The notes: generated by a model from the sequence alone, not told the origin. A stretch of DNA of 34,524 bases from Bauldia sp. (GCA_020849325.1 JADLGL010000012.1:1-34524); one strand, 5' to 3'; shown: positions 15,011 through 22,934, counted from the first letter of the stretch. Numbers and translations: made by a program.

Positions 15011-17284
15011 ATGTGGAGGCGCCGGATAATCCCGAGCCTCTTCGGGCTCGTCATCGTGCTGCTCCTCTCCTGGGTCCGCATCGCCGACCCGTATCCGGTC
15101 CAGTCGCTCCGCGACCTCACCTTCGACTGGTACCAGCGGCTCGCGCCGCGCGAGGGCGTCGACCTCCCGGTGCGGATCATCGACGTCGACGAGGCCTCGC
15201 TCGCCGAGATCGGCCAGTGGCCGTGGCCGCGGAACGTCCTTGCCGAGCTGACGACGCGGCTGACGCAGCTGGGCGCTGCCGCGGTCGTGTTCGACGTGCT
15301 CTTCCCGGAGCCCGACCGCCTGTCGCCGGCGCGGCTTGCCGAAGCGATCGAAGCCGACCTCCCCGGCCAGATCGACCTGACCATTGCCGGCCCGCTGCCG
15401 GATTATGACGAGGTCTTTGCGAACGCCCTCGCCAACGCGCCGTCGGTGCTCGGCTTCGGCGTCGTCTCGCGCTCGGGATCGTCGCCCGGCGCCCCGAGGG
15501 AAGGAGGAGGCATCGTCCTTGGGGGAGGGCTGAGCCTCGACGATGCCCGCGTGCCGATGATCCCGGGCGCGGCGAGGCCATTGCCGATCCTGGCTGCGGC
15601 GACCTCCGGGCTCGGCAGCGTGAGCCTCGAGCCGGGCGGTACCGTCGGCGCGATCCGGCGCCTGCCACTCCTGTGGAAGGGCTCGTACACGGACGCGGCG
15701 GGGGACCCTCGGGTCGCTCTCTACCCCACGCTCGCCCTCGAAGCCCTTCGCGTCGCCCTCCAAAGCCAAAGCCTGATCGCCTTCGCCGATCCCGCCGGCT
15801 TCGGCACGATCCAGCGCGTCCGCATCGCCAGCCCCTACGGCATCTACGACATCCCGACGACGCCGGTGGGCGATCTCTGGCTCTACTACCAGGTGACGCC
15901 CGACGACCTCTACGTCTCCGCGCGCGACGTCCTCGGCCCCGACCCCGGCGCGCTCCAGAATCTCATCGCCGGCAACATCGTCCTCATCGGCACCTCCGCG
16001 ACCGGCCTCCTCGACATCCGCGGCACCGCGCTCGGCACCAACATGCCGGGCGTCGAGATTCACGCGCAGGCCATCCAGCAGATCCTTTCGGGCACGTTCC
16101 TCGCCCGCGCCGACTGGGTGGGCGGCCTCGAACTCCTCGCCTTCCTGCTGATGGGCCTTGCGATCATCCTCGCGACCCAGTTCTTCGGCCCGCTCGTCTG
16201 CCTCGCCCTCGGCGCCGTCCTCGGCGTCGTGGTCGCCGCGGGCTCCTGGCTCGCGTTCCGCGACGGCTCGCTCCTCGGCTTCGACAATGGCGGCGTCCTC
16301 GTCGATCCGAGCTTTCCGCTCCTCGGCACCTTCATCGTCTACTCGGCGATGATCTTCTTCCGCTTCACCATCACCGACGCCGACAAGCGGAAGATCAGGA
16401 ACGCGTTCGGCTTCTACGTCGCGCCGGCGCTGCTGGCGCAGATCGAGAAGAACAGCGGCCAGCTCGCCCTCGGCGGCGAGACGCGCGAACTGTCGATCAT
16501 GTTCTCCGACATCCGCGATTTCACGACCCTTTCCGAGGGTTTTGTGCCGCACAAGCTGGTGACCCTCCTCAACACGCTGTTCGATGCGCTCGGCAACCGC
16601 ATCACCGCCGAGCTGGGGACGATCGACAAGTTCATCGGCGATGCCGTGATGGCCTTCTGGAACGCGCCGGTCGAGGTGCCGCGCCATCCGCTCCATGCCT
16701 GCCGGGCGGCGCTGCAGATGCGCCGGACGCTGGTCGAGCTCAACGCCGCCGATGCCTTCGGACTGAAGGCCGAAGGGCACGCGATGAAGGACATCTACAT
16801 CCGCATCGGCATTTCGACGGGCGAGGCGCTGGTCGGCAATATGGGCCTCGAGACGCGCTTCGACTATTCCTGCATCGGCGACACCGTGAACGTCGCCTCG
16901 CGCGTCGAGGGCGCCTGCAAGACGATCGGCTACGACATCTGCGCCGTCGAGGCGACGCGCGCCGGCGCCGCCGAGCTCGCCTTCCTCGAAGCCGGCTCGA
17001 TCGCGCTGAAGGGCAAGGCGAAGCGCGAGGCGATCCACATCCTCGTCGGCGACGCCGACCTTGCCGCGACGCCGGCCTTCGCGGCGCTCCAGAAGGCGCA
17101 TGCCGACCTTCTCGCCACCATCCGCTGCGGCGGCGATTTCGACGGCGCGATCGACCGCTGCATCGCCCTCATCACCTTCCCCGATCCGCTCCTCGCCAAT
17201 TTCTACGGCATGATCCGGAAACGCCACGGCGACTACATCATCGACGCCCCCGCCGCCGATGCGGGGCACGGCCTGACGGAGTGA
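15011..17284 (+). CDS. CHASE2-domain class III adenylate cyclase
   Basis: A 757-residue membrane receptor cyclase. An N-terminal helix (about 7-24) is followed by a CHASE2 extracytoplasmic sensor (RDLTFDWYQRLAPR, VRIIDVDEASLAEIGQWPWPR, VVFDVLFPEPD) to about 360. Three membrane helices follow (about 373-395, 397-420, 437-457), then the catalytic domain. Metal-binding Asp residues are in MFSDIRDF (about 500) and KFIGDAVMAFW (about 543). Lys in DKFIGD and Asp in CIGDTVNVASR match ATP-specific cyclases, and Asn and Arg of VNVASR the transition-state residues, so cAMP is the expected product. The start at 15011 has AAGGCGG just upstream. A cyclic-nucleotide-binding protein is encoded at 28758. Confidence 0.92.
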   Translation: MWRRRIIPSLFGLVIVLLLSWVRIADPYPVQSLRDLTFDWYQRLAPREGVDLPVRIIDVDEASLAEIGQWPWPRNVLAELTTRLTQLGAAAVVFDVLFPEPDRLSPARLAEAIEADLPGQIDLTIAGPLPDYDEVFANALANAPSVLGFGVVSRSGSSPGAPREGGGIVLGGGLSLDDARVPMIPGAARPLPILAAATSGLGSVSLEPGGTVGAIRRLPLLWKGSYTDAAGDPRVALYPTLALEALRVALQSQSLIAFADPAGFGTIQRVRIASPYGIYDIPTTPVGDLWLYYQVTPDDLYVSARDVLGPDPGALQNLIAGNIVLIGTSATGLLDIRGTALGTNMPGVEIHAQAIQQILSGTFLARADWVGGLELLAFLLMGLAIILATQFFGPLVCLALGAVLGVVVAAGSWLAFRDGSLLGFDNGGVLVDPSFPLLGTFIVYSAMIFFRFTITDADKRKIRNAFGFYVAPALLAQIEKNSGQLALGGETRELSIMFSDIRDFTTLSEGFVPHKLVTLLNTLFDALGNRITAELGTIDKFIGDAVMAFWNAPVEVPRHPLHACRAALQMRRTLVELNAADAFGLKAEGHAMKDIYIRIGISTGEALVGNMGLETRFDYSCIGDTVNVASRVEGACKTIGYDICAVEATRAGAAELAFLEAGSIALKGKAKREAIHILVGDADLAATPAFAALQKAHADLLATIRCGGDFDGAIDRCIALITFPDPLLANFYGMIRKRHGDYIIDAPAADAGHGLTE

Positions 17285-17315
17285 GCTGCCGAAGCGGTGG
17301 GAGAATTCGGTTGTC

Positions 17316-17344
17316 TTGAGCCTCCCCGCAAGGAGGAGGCTCAA
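17316..17344 (+). terminator. Hairpin downstream of the cyclase gene
   Basis: A 10-bp perfect stem (TTGAGCCTCC at 17316-17325, GGAGGCTCAA at 17335-17344) 32 bases after the cyclase stop. The sequence is related to the TTGAGCCTCCCC repeats near 28 kb, so it may be a short member of that family that works as a terminator. There is no T-run. Confidence 0.45.
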
Positions 17345-17430
17345 CCGGAGATTGGGTTCAAAACCCGGTGGTTGTCGAGCCTCGAGGGAGGAGAGGACCC
17401 TTCCATGATCGCCGTGCGCCGGAAGGGGGC

Positions 17431-17661
17431 ATGACCGACCGCGCTCCCGACCACCCGGAGATCTGCACCAGTTCCCCTGTGCTCCGGATCATTGTTCCGA
17501 AAGGCTTTCGGGCGCACGATGCCCCGGATGCTTTCCGCGCGGCGCGGCATGTGGCAGTGGTGCCGCTGATGACGCTGCCGCAATGCACGGCGGCGATCGT
17601 TATCCGGGGCCGGCTTCGGCCGGTTGTCGGGCCCGGGCGGGAGACCGATCTTGACGCATGA
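17431..17661 (+). CDS. Possible small hypothetical protein upstream of the DUF3307 gene
   Basis: An open frame of 76 residues starting MTDRAPDHPEICTSSPVLRI and ending in TGA at 17661, overlapping the next gene by 11 bp. A strong Shine-Dalgarno sequence (AAGGGGG) lies just before its ATG, which is the main reason to list it. The protein is basic and contains two Cys, with no signal peptide, membrane helix or recognised domain. Third codon positions are less GC-rich than in the neighbours, so it may be spurious. Apart from this and the hairpin at 17316, the interval 17285-17650 holds nothing recognisable. Confidence 0.3.
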   Translation: MTDRAPDHPEICTSSPVLRIIVPKGFRAHDAPDAFRAARHVAVVPLMTLPQCTAAIVIRGRLRPVVGPGRETDLDA

Positions 17662-18034
17662 AGAGGTGGCGATCCTTGCGGTGCTCGTTGCCCTGCAGAT
17701 CAAGCACTTCATCTTCGATTTCGTGCTGCAGCGGCCGTACAGCTTCTTCCAGTTCAAGGGCGTGTACGGGCACCCGGCCGGCATCATCCATGCCGGTCTC
17801 CACGCGGTCGGCTCGATCCCCGCGATCATGATCATGCCGCCCGGCTTCTGGATCGGCGCCGGGATCGTCGTGGGCGAGTTCATCCTCCACTACCACATCG
17901 ACTGGACCAAGGAGCAGGTCGGCCGCCGCCACAAGCTCAACGCGGCCGACCAGTCGCTCGCCCTCGGCATCGACCAGCTGGCGCATCAGCTCACCTATGT
18001 CGCGATCCTCGGCATCCTGATGGCCGCGAGCTGA
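17651..18034 (+). CDS. DUF3307 membrane protein
   Basis: A 127-residue integral membrane protein of the DUF3307 family. Features: HEEVAILAVLVALQIKHFIF, DFVLQRPYSFFQFKGVYGHP with a conserved aromatic and His pattern, then AGLHAVGSIPAIMIM, HYHIDWTKEQVGRRH and DQLAHQLTYVAILGIL. Three or four helices are predicted by eye. No ATG fits; the TTG at 17651 has GGGAG 8 bases upstream, and a farther TTG at 17624 lacks one. Function unknown. The ABC transporter gene follows 21 bp downstream in the same direction. Confidence 0.8.
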   Translation: MTHEEVAILAVLVALQIKHFIFDFVLQRPYSFFQFKGVYGHPAGIIHAGLHAVGSIPAIMIMPPGFWIGAGIVVGEFILHYHIDWTKEQVGRRHKLNAADQSLALGIDQLAHQLTYVAILGILMAAS

Positions 18035-18055
18035 CGAGCGGCTAGAATCCCCCGC

Positions 18056-19951
18056 ATGACCATGGCCGACAATCCGCGCCCGACCCGACCCGGTGGTGGC
18101 GCATCCCTGCCGCCGCAGGCCCAGGGACTCCGGGCCCGCATGGGCGCGCTCCGCAACGTGCCGCCGTTCATCAGGATGGTCTGGCAGACCAACCGGACGC
18201 TGACGGTCGCGGCGGTCGTCCTCCGCCTCTTCCGGGCCGTCCTGCCGGTGGCGACGCTGTGGATGGCGAAGCTCATCATCGACGAGGTGGTGATGCTCGC
18301 CCAGCTGCCGGACCGGCCGGGCGATTTCTCCGGCTGGATCAGCAGCGGGCTGCTCGACCGCCTCGTCGTCCTCCTCCTCGTCGAGTTCGGCCTCGCGGTG
18401 GTGTCGGACGTCCTCGGCCGCGTCGTGTCGCTGGTCGACGGCCTCCTCTCCGAGCAGTTCGCCAACGTCACCTCCGTCAGGCTGATGGAGCATGCCGCGA
18501 GGCTCGACCTCGAGGATTTCGAGGACAGCGAGTTCCAGGACCAGCTCGACCGCGCCCGTCGCCAGACCATGGGCCGGAGCGCCCTGATCGGCCAGCTCCT
18601 CGGCCAGGCGCAGAGCCTCGTCACCGTCCTCAGCTTCGCCGCCGGCATCATCCTCCTGTCGCCGTGGCTGATCCTTCTCCTCCTCGTGGCGCTCGTGCCG
18701 TCCTTCCTCGGCGAACTCCACTTCAACGCCAAAGGCTACCTCCTCGCCTATGAGCGGGCGGCGCAGCGGCGCGAGCTCGATTACATCCGGCAGACCGGCG
18801 CTTCGGTCGAGACCGCGAAGGAAGTGAAGATCTTCTCGATCGCGCCCTTCCTAGTCGAGCGCTACCGCGCGCTGGCGACCAGCATCTACGCCGCCAACCG
18901 GAAGCTCGCGATCCGCCGTGCGAGCTGGGGCGGGGCGCTCACCGCCATCGGCACCATCGGCTACTACGTCGCCTACGCCTATCTCGCCTGGCAGACGCTC
19001 TCCGGCCGGTTCACGATCGGCGACCTCACCTTCCTCGCCGGTTCCTTCCTCCGCCTCCGCGGCCTCCTCGAGCAGTTCCTGTCGTCGTTCTCCGAGATCG
19101 CCGGCCAGGCGCTGTTCCTCCAGGATCTCTTCTCGTTCTTCGACATCACGCCCGAGGTGGTTGCGCCTGCGGCGGCGCGGCCTTTCCCGGCGAAGATCGC
19201 CGCCGGCTTCGTGTTCGAGGACGTCGGCTTCATCTACCCCGGCGCCGAGCGCTGGGCGGTGCGCCACCTCGATTTCACGCTCCACGCCGGCGAGGTCCTG
19301 GCGCTCGTGGGCGAGAACGGCGCCGGCAAGACGACGCTCGTGAAACTCCTCGCGCGGCTCTACGACCCCGACGAAGGCCGCATCCTCCTCGACGGCCACG
19401 ACCTCCGCGAATACGACCTCGACGCCCTCCGGGCCAATGTCGGCGTCATTTTCCAGGATTTCGTCCGCTATCACCTCTCCGCCGCGGACAACATCGCCAT
19501 CGGCCGCATCGACGCCCGCGACGACCGTGCCCGCGTCGAGACCGCCGCCCGCCGCAGCCTCGCCGACGACGTCGTCCGGAAACTGCCCGGCGGCTACGAC
19601 CAGATGATCGGCCGCCGTTTCCGCGGCGGCGTCGATCTCTCCGGCGGCGAATGGCAGAAGATCGCGATCGCCCGCGCCTACATGCGCGACGCCGCGGTGC
19701 TGATCCTCGACGAGCCGACCGCCGCCCTCGACGCCCGCTCCGAGTTCGAGGTGTTCGAGCGCTTCAAGGAGCTCTCGGAAGGGCGGACCGTGGTGCTGAT
19801 CTCGCACCGCTTCTCCTCGGTCCGCATGGCCGACCGCATCCTCGTGATGGCCGACGGCACGGTGGAAGCGTCCGGCACGCACGAGGAGCTGCTGGCGGCA
19901 GGCGGGCGGTACGCCGAGCTGTTCGAGCTGCAGGCGGCGGGGTACCGGTAG
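18056..19951 (+). CDS. ABC transporter, fused membrane and ATPase domains (exporter type)
   Basis: A 631-residue half-transporter expected to act as a homodimer in the inner membrane. The N-terminal membrane domain (about 45-350) has six hydrophobic stretches and conserved coupling-helix features (ETAKEVKIFSIAPFLVERY). The ATPase domain has Walker A GENGAGKTT, Q-loop IFQDF, signature LSGGEWQKIAIARA, Walker B AVLILDEPTAALD and switch His in VLISHRFSSVR. Start ATG 18056, with ATG 18062 as a close alternative. Substrate unknown: proteins of this subtype are labelled lipid A/multidrug-type, but nothing nearby specifies cargo. It follows the DUF3307 gene closely; the hicAB copy 2 promoter begins 67 bp after its stop. 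Confidence 0.9.
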   Translation: MTMADNPRPTRPGGGASLPPQAQGLRARMGALRNVPPFIRMVWQTNRTLTVAAVVLRLFRAVLPVATLWMAKLIIDEVVMLAQLPDRPGDFSGWISSGLLDRLVVLLLVEFGLAVVSDVLGRVVSLVDGLLSEQFANVTSVRLMEHAARLDLEDFEDSEFQDQLDRARRQTMGRSALIGQLLGQAQSLVTVLSFAAGIILLSPWLILLLLVALVPSFLGELHFNAKGYLLAYERAAQRRELDYIRQTGASVETAKEVKIFSIAPFLVERYRALATSIYAANRKLAIRRASWGGALTAIGTIGYYVAYAYLAWQTLSGRFTIGDLTFLAGSFLRLRGLLEQFLSSFSEIAGQALFLQDLFSFFDITPEVVAPAAARPFPAKIAAGFVFEDVGFIYPGAERWAVRHLDFTLHAGEVLALVGENGAGKTTLVKLLARLYDPDEGRILLDGHDLREYDLDALRANVGVIFQDFVRYHLSAADNIAIGRIDARDDRARVETAARRSLADDVVRKLPGGYDQMIGRRFRGGVDLSGGEWQKIAIARAYMRDAAVLILDEPTAALDARSEFEVFERFKELSEGRTVVLISHRFSSVRMADRILVMADGTVEASGTHEELLAAGGRYAELFELQAAGYR

Positions 19952-20017
19952 CCGCCGGGGCGCATTCCGCAAGTCGTTCCCACGCCCGGAAGTCCGGGAT
20001 GGCGACCCCCATGCTCC

Positions 20018-20054
20018 TTGAGATCGGCAGCATGAATGTGTATATAGATACACA
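20018..20054 (+). promoter_or_regulatory. hicAB copy 2 promoter with palindromic operator
   Basis: TTGAGA (20018-20023) and TATATA (20041-20046) are exactly 17 bases apart. The -10 box lies inside an 18-bp palindrome at 20037-20054 (TGTGTATATAGATACACA, 8 of 9 pairs match), 15 bases before the hicA start. The layout copies that of hicAB copy 1 at 7048-7081, which supports a HicB-bound operator over the -10 box. Confidence 0.65.
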
Positions 20055-20069
20055 GTACGAGTGCTCGCG

Positions 20070-20264
20070 GTGCAGCACGAGACCAACACGAGAAAGATCA
20101 GGGCGCGCCTTGAGCGAGAGGGCTGGATTCTCGTCGGCGGCACTAGGCACGACAAGTACCGGAAGGACGGCCAGCGAGCGATCATCGTGCCCCGTCATCG
20201 TGTTGTTTCGCCCGGCGTTGCGGAAGAGATCGCCGAAGCGGCCGGCTGGACGAAAGGCGGATGA
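20070..20264 (+). CDS. hicA: HicA-type mRNA interferase toxin (copy 2)
   Basis: A 64-residue toxin: REGWILVGGTRHDKYRK with the catalytic His, IIVPRHRVVSP and AAGW at the end. An in-frame GTG lies at 20061, but the GTG at 20070 gives MQHETNTRKIRARL, aligning exactly with the start of copy 1 (MQPETNTRLIRARL), so I use 20070. About two thirds of residues match copy 1. The Shine-Dalgarno sequence is weak, as is common for toxin genes that are translated poorly relative to their antitoxin. Confidence 0.85.
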   Translation: MQHETNTRKIRARLEREGWILVGGTRHDKYRKDGQRAIIVPRHRVVSPGVAEEIAEAAGWTKGG

Positions 20265-20307
20265 ACGTCGTCCGATGCGCTGGCGCTACATCCCGTGGAG
20301 CATGTGA

Positions 20308-20745
20308 ATGAGGTTCGTGGCACTGGTCGATCGCGCCGAGGACGGCTCCCACGGCGTGGTGTTCCCCGACGCACGGGGGTGCACCGCGATGGGTGAAACG
20401 CTGGACGAGGCGCTCTCCAATGGCGCCGACGCACTCGCCGACTGGGCCGCTGACGAGTTCGAGGCGGGGCGCTCGCTGCCGGTCCGCTCGGCCGAGGAAA
20501 TCCTATCGGACGAGCGCGTGAAGCGCGCGATCGCAGGTGGCGCCATTCTGGTGTCGGTGCCTCTGCTCCGCGCCCGCGGGAAACTGGCCCGCGTGAACAT
20601 CTCGGTCGACGACGGACTGCTCGCGGACATCGATGAGGCGGCGACGGCGCTGGGCGTCACCCGGTCGGCCTTCCTCGCCTCGGCAGCACGCGACAAGATC
20701 AGGTCGACCGCGGGGCTTCCGTCGGCCGGCTCGGCCGATCGCTGA
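20308..20745 (+). CDS. hicB: HicB-type antitoxin with C-terminal ribbon-helix-helix (copy 2)
   Basis: A 145-residue antitoxin, paralogue of the one at 6349-6756. N-terminal HicB fold: MRFVALVDRAEDGSHGVVFP, then DALADWAADE. C-terminal ribbon-helix-helix: KLARVNISVDDGLLADIDEA then LGVTRSAFLASA. It has a slightly longer Ser/Gly-rich tail than copy 1. The ATG at 20308 has GGAG 8 bases upstream; it begins 43 bp after the hicA stop. A GC hairpin (20776-20800) lies 30 bp after the stop. Confidence 0.88.
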   Translation: MRFVALVDRAEDGSHGVVFPDARGCTAMGETLDEALSNGADALADWAADEFEAGRSLPVRSAEEILSDERVKRAIAGGAILVSVPLLRARGKLARVNISVDDGLLADIDEAATALGVTRSAFLASAARDKIRSTAGLPSAGSADR

Positions 20746-20770
20746 CGGCCCTTTTCCGCACGCCGGCGCA

Positions 20771-20800
20771 GAAAAGCCCGGCGGGTGTCCCCCGCCGGGC
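20771..20800 (-). terminator. Terminator for the reverse-strand lipoprotein gene
   Basis: A 10-bp perfect stem (GCCCGGCGGG at 20776-20785, CCCGCCGGGC at 20791-20800) with GAAAA on the forward left side, which reads as a TTTTC tail on the reverse strand. This fits a terminator for the gene ending at 20930; repeat copy B lies between the stop and this hairpin. It may also stop transcripts from hicB. Confidence 0.65.
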
Positions 20801-20828
20801 CGAATCGCCAGCCAAATGGCCCTACACC

Positions 20829-20933
20829 TAAAGCGTGATCCGTTGAAGTCGGATCACGCTCGTCGCTTTCTTCCTTGATGGAGCATGATCTCTTTCGAAG
20901 AACCGACGGCCACCTCTTCGGATCATGCTCTAG
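20829..20933. repeat. RIME-like palindromic repeat, copy B
   Basis: Same two-hairpin structure and orientation as copy A. Hairpin 1 is AAGCGTGATCCG / CGGATCACGCT; the linker contains TTCCTTGA; hairpin 2 is GGAGCATGATC ... GATCATGCTCTA with the inner TTTCGAAGAA / CTCTTCGG part. Its right end, CTCTAG, contains the TAG stop of the reverse-strand lipoprotein gene. Confidence 0.9.
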
Positions 20934-21388
20934 TTGAAGCGCAGCATGGCCGGCGGGAAGAAGCCGGGGGCGCCGGAGTAGTTGCCGACCCAGACCTTGT
21001 AGACGCCCGCGACCGGGCTGTTGATCTGGATGCGCGGGTTGAGGTTGCCGCCGGAATCGTCGTCGCAGAGCCACTGGCCGCTCGGCGTCTGGACGAGGAG
21101 GGTCGTGTCGGTCGCAGCGTTCACCGAGATGGCGAGCGGCAGGAGGCCGAACAGCGTATTGAACTGGACGTTGAAGTCGGGGTTGCTCGCCACGTAGCCG
21201 CGGCAATTGCCGACCGATGCGGCAGGGATCGAGCCGCCGGCCTGCACCTGCACCGTGCGGGTGAAGCCGGGATTGACGGTCGCCGTGCCGTAGGTCGGCG
21301 GTCCGTTCGGGTTGGGGAAGCCGCCACCGGGAACGACGACGCAGCCCGCGAGGGTTGCCGCCGCCGCCAAAGCCAGGATCTTCTTCAT
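20930..21388 (-). CDS. Lipoprotein with a pre-peptidase-C-like beta domain
   Basis: A 152-residue predicted lipoprotein: MKKILALAAAATLAGCVVVP has a lipobox with Cys at 16. The rest looks like a small beta sandwich: FTRTVQVQAGGSIPAA, DTTLLVQTPSGQWLCDDDSG, NPRIQINSPVAGVYKVWVG. The last two elements resemble the pre-peptidase C-terminal (PPC) fold found on secreted proteins. AAAGGCGG about 7 bases before the ATG at 21388 supports the start. The TAG stop is formed by the end of repeat copy B. Function unknown. Confidence 0.7.
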   Translation of the reverse strand: MKKILALAAAATLAGCVVVPGGGFPNPNGPPTYGTATVNPGFTRTVQVQAGGSIPAASVGNCRGYVASNPDFNVQFNTLFGLLPLAISVNAATDTTLLVQTPSGQWLCDDDSGGNLNPRIQINSPVAGVYKVWVGNYSGAPGFFPPAMLRFN

Positions 21389-21646
21389 TTCCAGCCGCCT
21401 TTCCTTTTCTCGGACGGCAGCATCGCGCTGCCCGTGCCCCCAGGACTCCTCCGGCGGTTGCCGGCGGAGCTGCCTGACACTAGCACGCCGCGCGCCACTT
21501 TCGTCAGGACCGGCGGGCAGCGCGCAGGCAAACGGGCCGCTACGGCCCACCCGCGGTTGCGGATCACCGCCTCTCCGGAAAGTCGATCGGCAACGTCCCG
21601 GCCTGCCGCGCGTTCACACGCCGAACGGAACCTTCGGGAGAGAGCG

Positions 21647-22150
21647 ATGGCCAGGGAAGAAGATCACGGCAGGACGCCGGCGGAGCTCGCCGACCGCGTC
21701 TGGCATTTGGCGGAATCGATCCGCACCGCGCTGCTCGCCACGCAGAACGGGGCGCGCCCGCACGTCCGGCCGCTGTCGGCCATCCCGAAGCGCGCCGAGG
21801 ACGCCATCTACTTCCTCGTCGACGTGTCGGGCTCGAAGAACGCCGAGATCGAGCGGAATCCCGAGGTGACGCTGGCCTTCGCCGACACCGGGAAGGGCGA
21901 CTACGTCACCATCGCCGGGACGGCCTCGGTTTCGAACGATCGCGCCAGGATACGGGAGTTGTGGACGCCATTCGCCAAAGCGTGGTGGTCGTCCGAGGAC
22001 GACCCCGACATCCGCCTCCTCACGGTCACGCCCGAGAAGGCCGAGATCTGGGAAGGTCCGAACAAGCTGGTCGCCGCGGCGATCATGCTGACCGCGGCCG
22101 TCACCGGCGCCGCGCCCGCCGTCGGCGAGCACGGAAAAGTCCGCCTCTAA
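21647..22150 (+). CDS. Pyridoxamine 5'-phosphate oxidase-like (general stress 26 type) protein
   Basis: A 167-residue split-barrel flavin-binding protein. Features: WHLAESIRTALLATQNGARP, HVRPLSAIPKRAEDAIYFL, SGSKNAEIERNPEVTLAFAD, FAKAWWSSEDDPDIRLLTV and AEIWEGPNKLVA, matching the stress-related PNPOx-like family (general stress protein 26). Such proteins bind FMN, FAD or F420, but this member's ligand and reaction cannot be read from sequence. GGGAGAG about 5 bases upstream fixes the ATG at 21647. Convergent with rpsU; the 110-bp gap has a short CTCTCCCC/GAGGGG repeat near 22195-22216. Confidence 0.85.
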   Translation: MAREEDHGRTPAELADRVWHLAESIRTALLATQNGARPHVRPLSAIPKRAEDAIYFLVDVSGSKNAEIERNPEVTLAFADTGKGDYVTIAGTASVSNDRARIRELWTPFAKAWWSSEDDPDIRLLTVTPEKAEIWEGPNKLVAAAIMLTAAVTGAAPAVGEHGKVRL

Positions 22151-22261
22151 TGGTTCGACGCAACCGGATCGTTCCGGGAGCGACCGCCCATTCGCCTCTC
22201 CCCGACGGGCGAGGGGAACAGGCCGGGGGGCGGGCGAAGGCAGGGCCCGACGGGGCCGGCC

Positions 22262-22537
22262 TTAGAAGGCCGAGGCCCCGGCGCCCGGACCGCGCGGCGC
22301 GCCGCGCTCGGGGACGCGCTTCTTCGGGGCGGCGACGAGGCCGTCGCGGATGGCCTGCTTGCGGGCGGCTTTTCGCATACGGCGGATCGCCTCGCCCTTC
22401 TCGCGCGTCTTGCGCTCGGACGGCTTCTCATAGCCCTGCCGGCGCTTCAGCTCGCGAAACAGCCCTTCGCGCTGGAGCTTCCGCTTCAGCGCCCGGAGCG
22501 CCTGGTCGACATTGTTGTCGCGTACGAGAACCTGCAC
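22262..22537 (-). CDS. rpsU: 30S ribosomal protein S21
   Basis: Small-subunit ribosomal protein involved in initiation and base-pairing of mRNA to 16S rRNA. The 91-residue protein begins [20 protein letters not shown] (GTG start at 22537), then [20 protein letters not shown], the S21 signature, and a basic tail with an Ala/Gly/Pro-rich alphaproteobacterial extension. AGGGAGAG 4-11 bases upstream confirms the GTG. The upstream open frame reads through repeat copy C and is not coding. It is the last gene of a reverse-strand series starting with cspA. Confidence 0.95.
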   Translation of the reverse strand: MQVLVRDNNVDQALRALKRKLQREGLFRELKRRQGYEKPSERKTREKGEAIRRMRKAARKQAIRDGLVAAPKKRVPERGAPRGPGAGASAF

Positions 22538-22600
22538 GGGCTCTCCCTTCGTATCGAGGTATGGGAACGGCGCGTTGTCAACGAAGCCGCCGGAATTGTC

Positions 22601-22704
22601 CAGAGCAAGATCCGAAGAAGCGGCTCCCGGTTCTTCGAAAGGATCATGCTCCATCGAGGAAGAAAGCGACGAGAGTGATCCGGCTTCAACGGATCGCGCT
22701 CTAG
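22601..22704. repeat. RIME-like palindromic repeat, copy C (inverted)
   Basis: Same element in the opposite orientation to copies A and B. Hairpin 2 comes first (AGAGCAAGATCCGAAGAAG ... TTCTTCGAAAGGATCATGCTC), then linker CATCGAGGAAGAAAG, then hairpin 1 (GAGAGTGATCCG ... CGGATCGCGCTCTAG). The right-hand CTCTAG forms the stop codon of the reverse-strand gene 22701-22934. The left end lies 64 bp upstream of the rpsU start, so the repeat sits in the rpsU leader. Confidence 0.9.
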
Positions 22705-22934
22705 TAGCTGCCGACGCCCTTCCGGGCCACGGCCTTGCGGACGGGCGCCCGCCTGGCGGATTGCCCGGACGCTGCTTCGGCGGCGTCCCGTTCGAGGCGG
22801 AGCGCCTTGAGCTTCGCCGTCAGCGCCGCCGCCGAGCGGGCTTCCGACTCCTGCGGGTCGAGCGCCGGACCGTCGGCAGCGCGCAACGCCTTGCGGAATC
22901 GCGCATCGGCGCTGGCGCGGGTCTTGTCATCCAT
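22701..22934 (-). CDS. Hypothetical small charged protein in the cspA-rpsU interval
   Basis: A 77-residue protein, not recognised. It starts [20 protein letters not shown], has a helical Ala/Lys/Glu/Arg-rich middle ([20 protein letters not shown]) and a basic C-terminus ([17 protein letters not shown]). It resembles the small cytoplasmic proteins often found beside cspA in Hyphomicrobiales. AGGACGG about 7 bases before the ATG at 22934. The stop TAG comes from repeat copy C. It lies 39 bp after the next gene upstream, in the same direction, so co-transcription is likely. Confidence 0.65.
   Translation of the reverse strand: MDDKTRASADARFRKALRAADGPALDPQESEARSAAALTAKLKALRLERDAAEAASGQSARRAPVRKAVARKGVGSY

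Noticed and set aside
14921-17344. An 807-codon open frame on the reverse strand opposite the cyclase gene
   Set aside because: It mirrors the cyclase gene; highly charged, repetitive Arg/Asp/Glu/Ala composition typical of antisense frames in GC-rich DNA, no recognisable domain.
17348-17372. GGGTTCAAAACCC resembling a tRNA T-arm
   Set aside because: Stem of only 3 bp, and no acceptor, D or anticodon arms can be drawn in the flanking sequence.
22538-22654. N-terminal extension of ribosomal protein S21
   Set aside because: It reads through repeat copy C; the GTG at 22537 has an excellent Shine-Dalgarno sequence and matches the family start.
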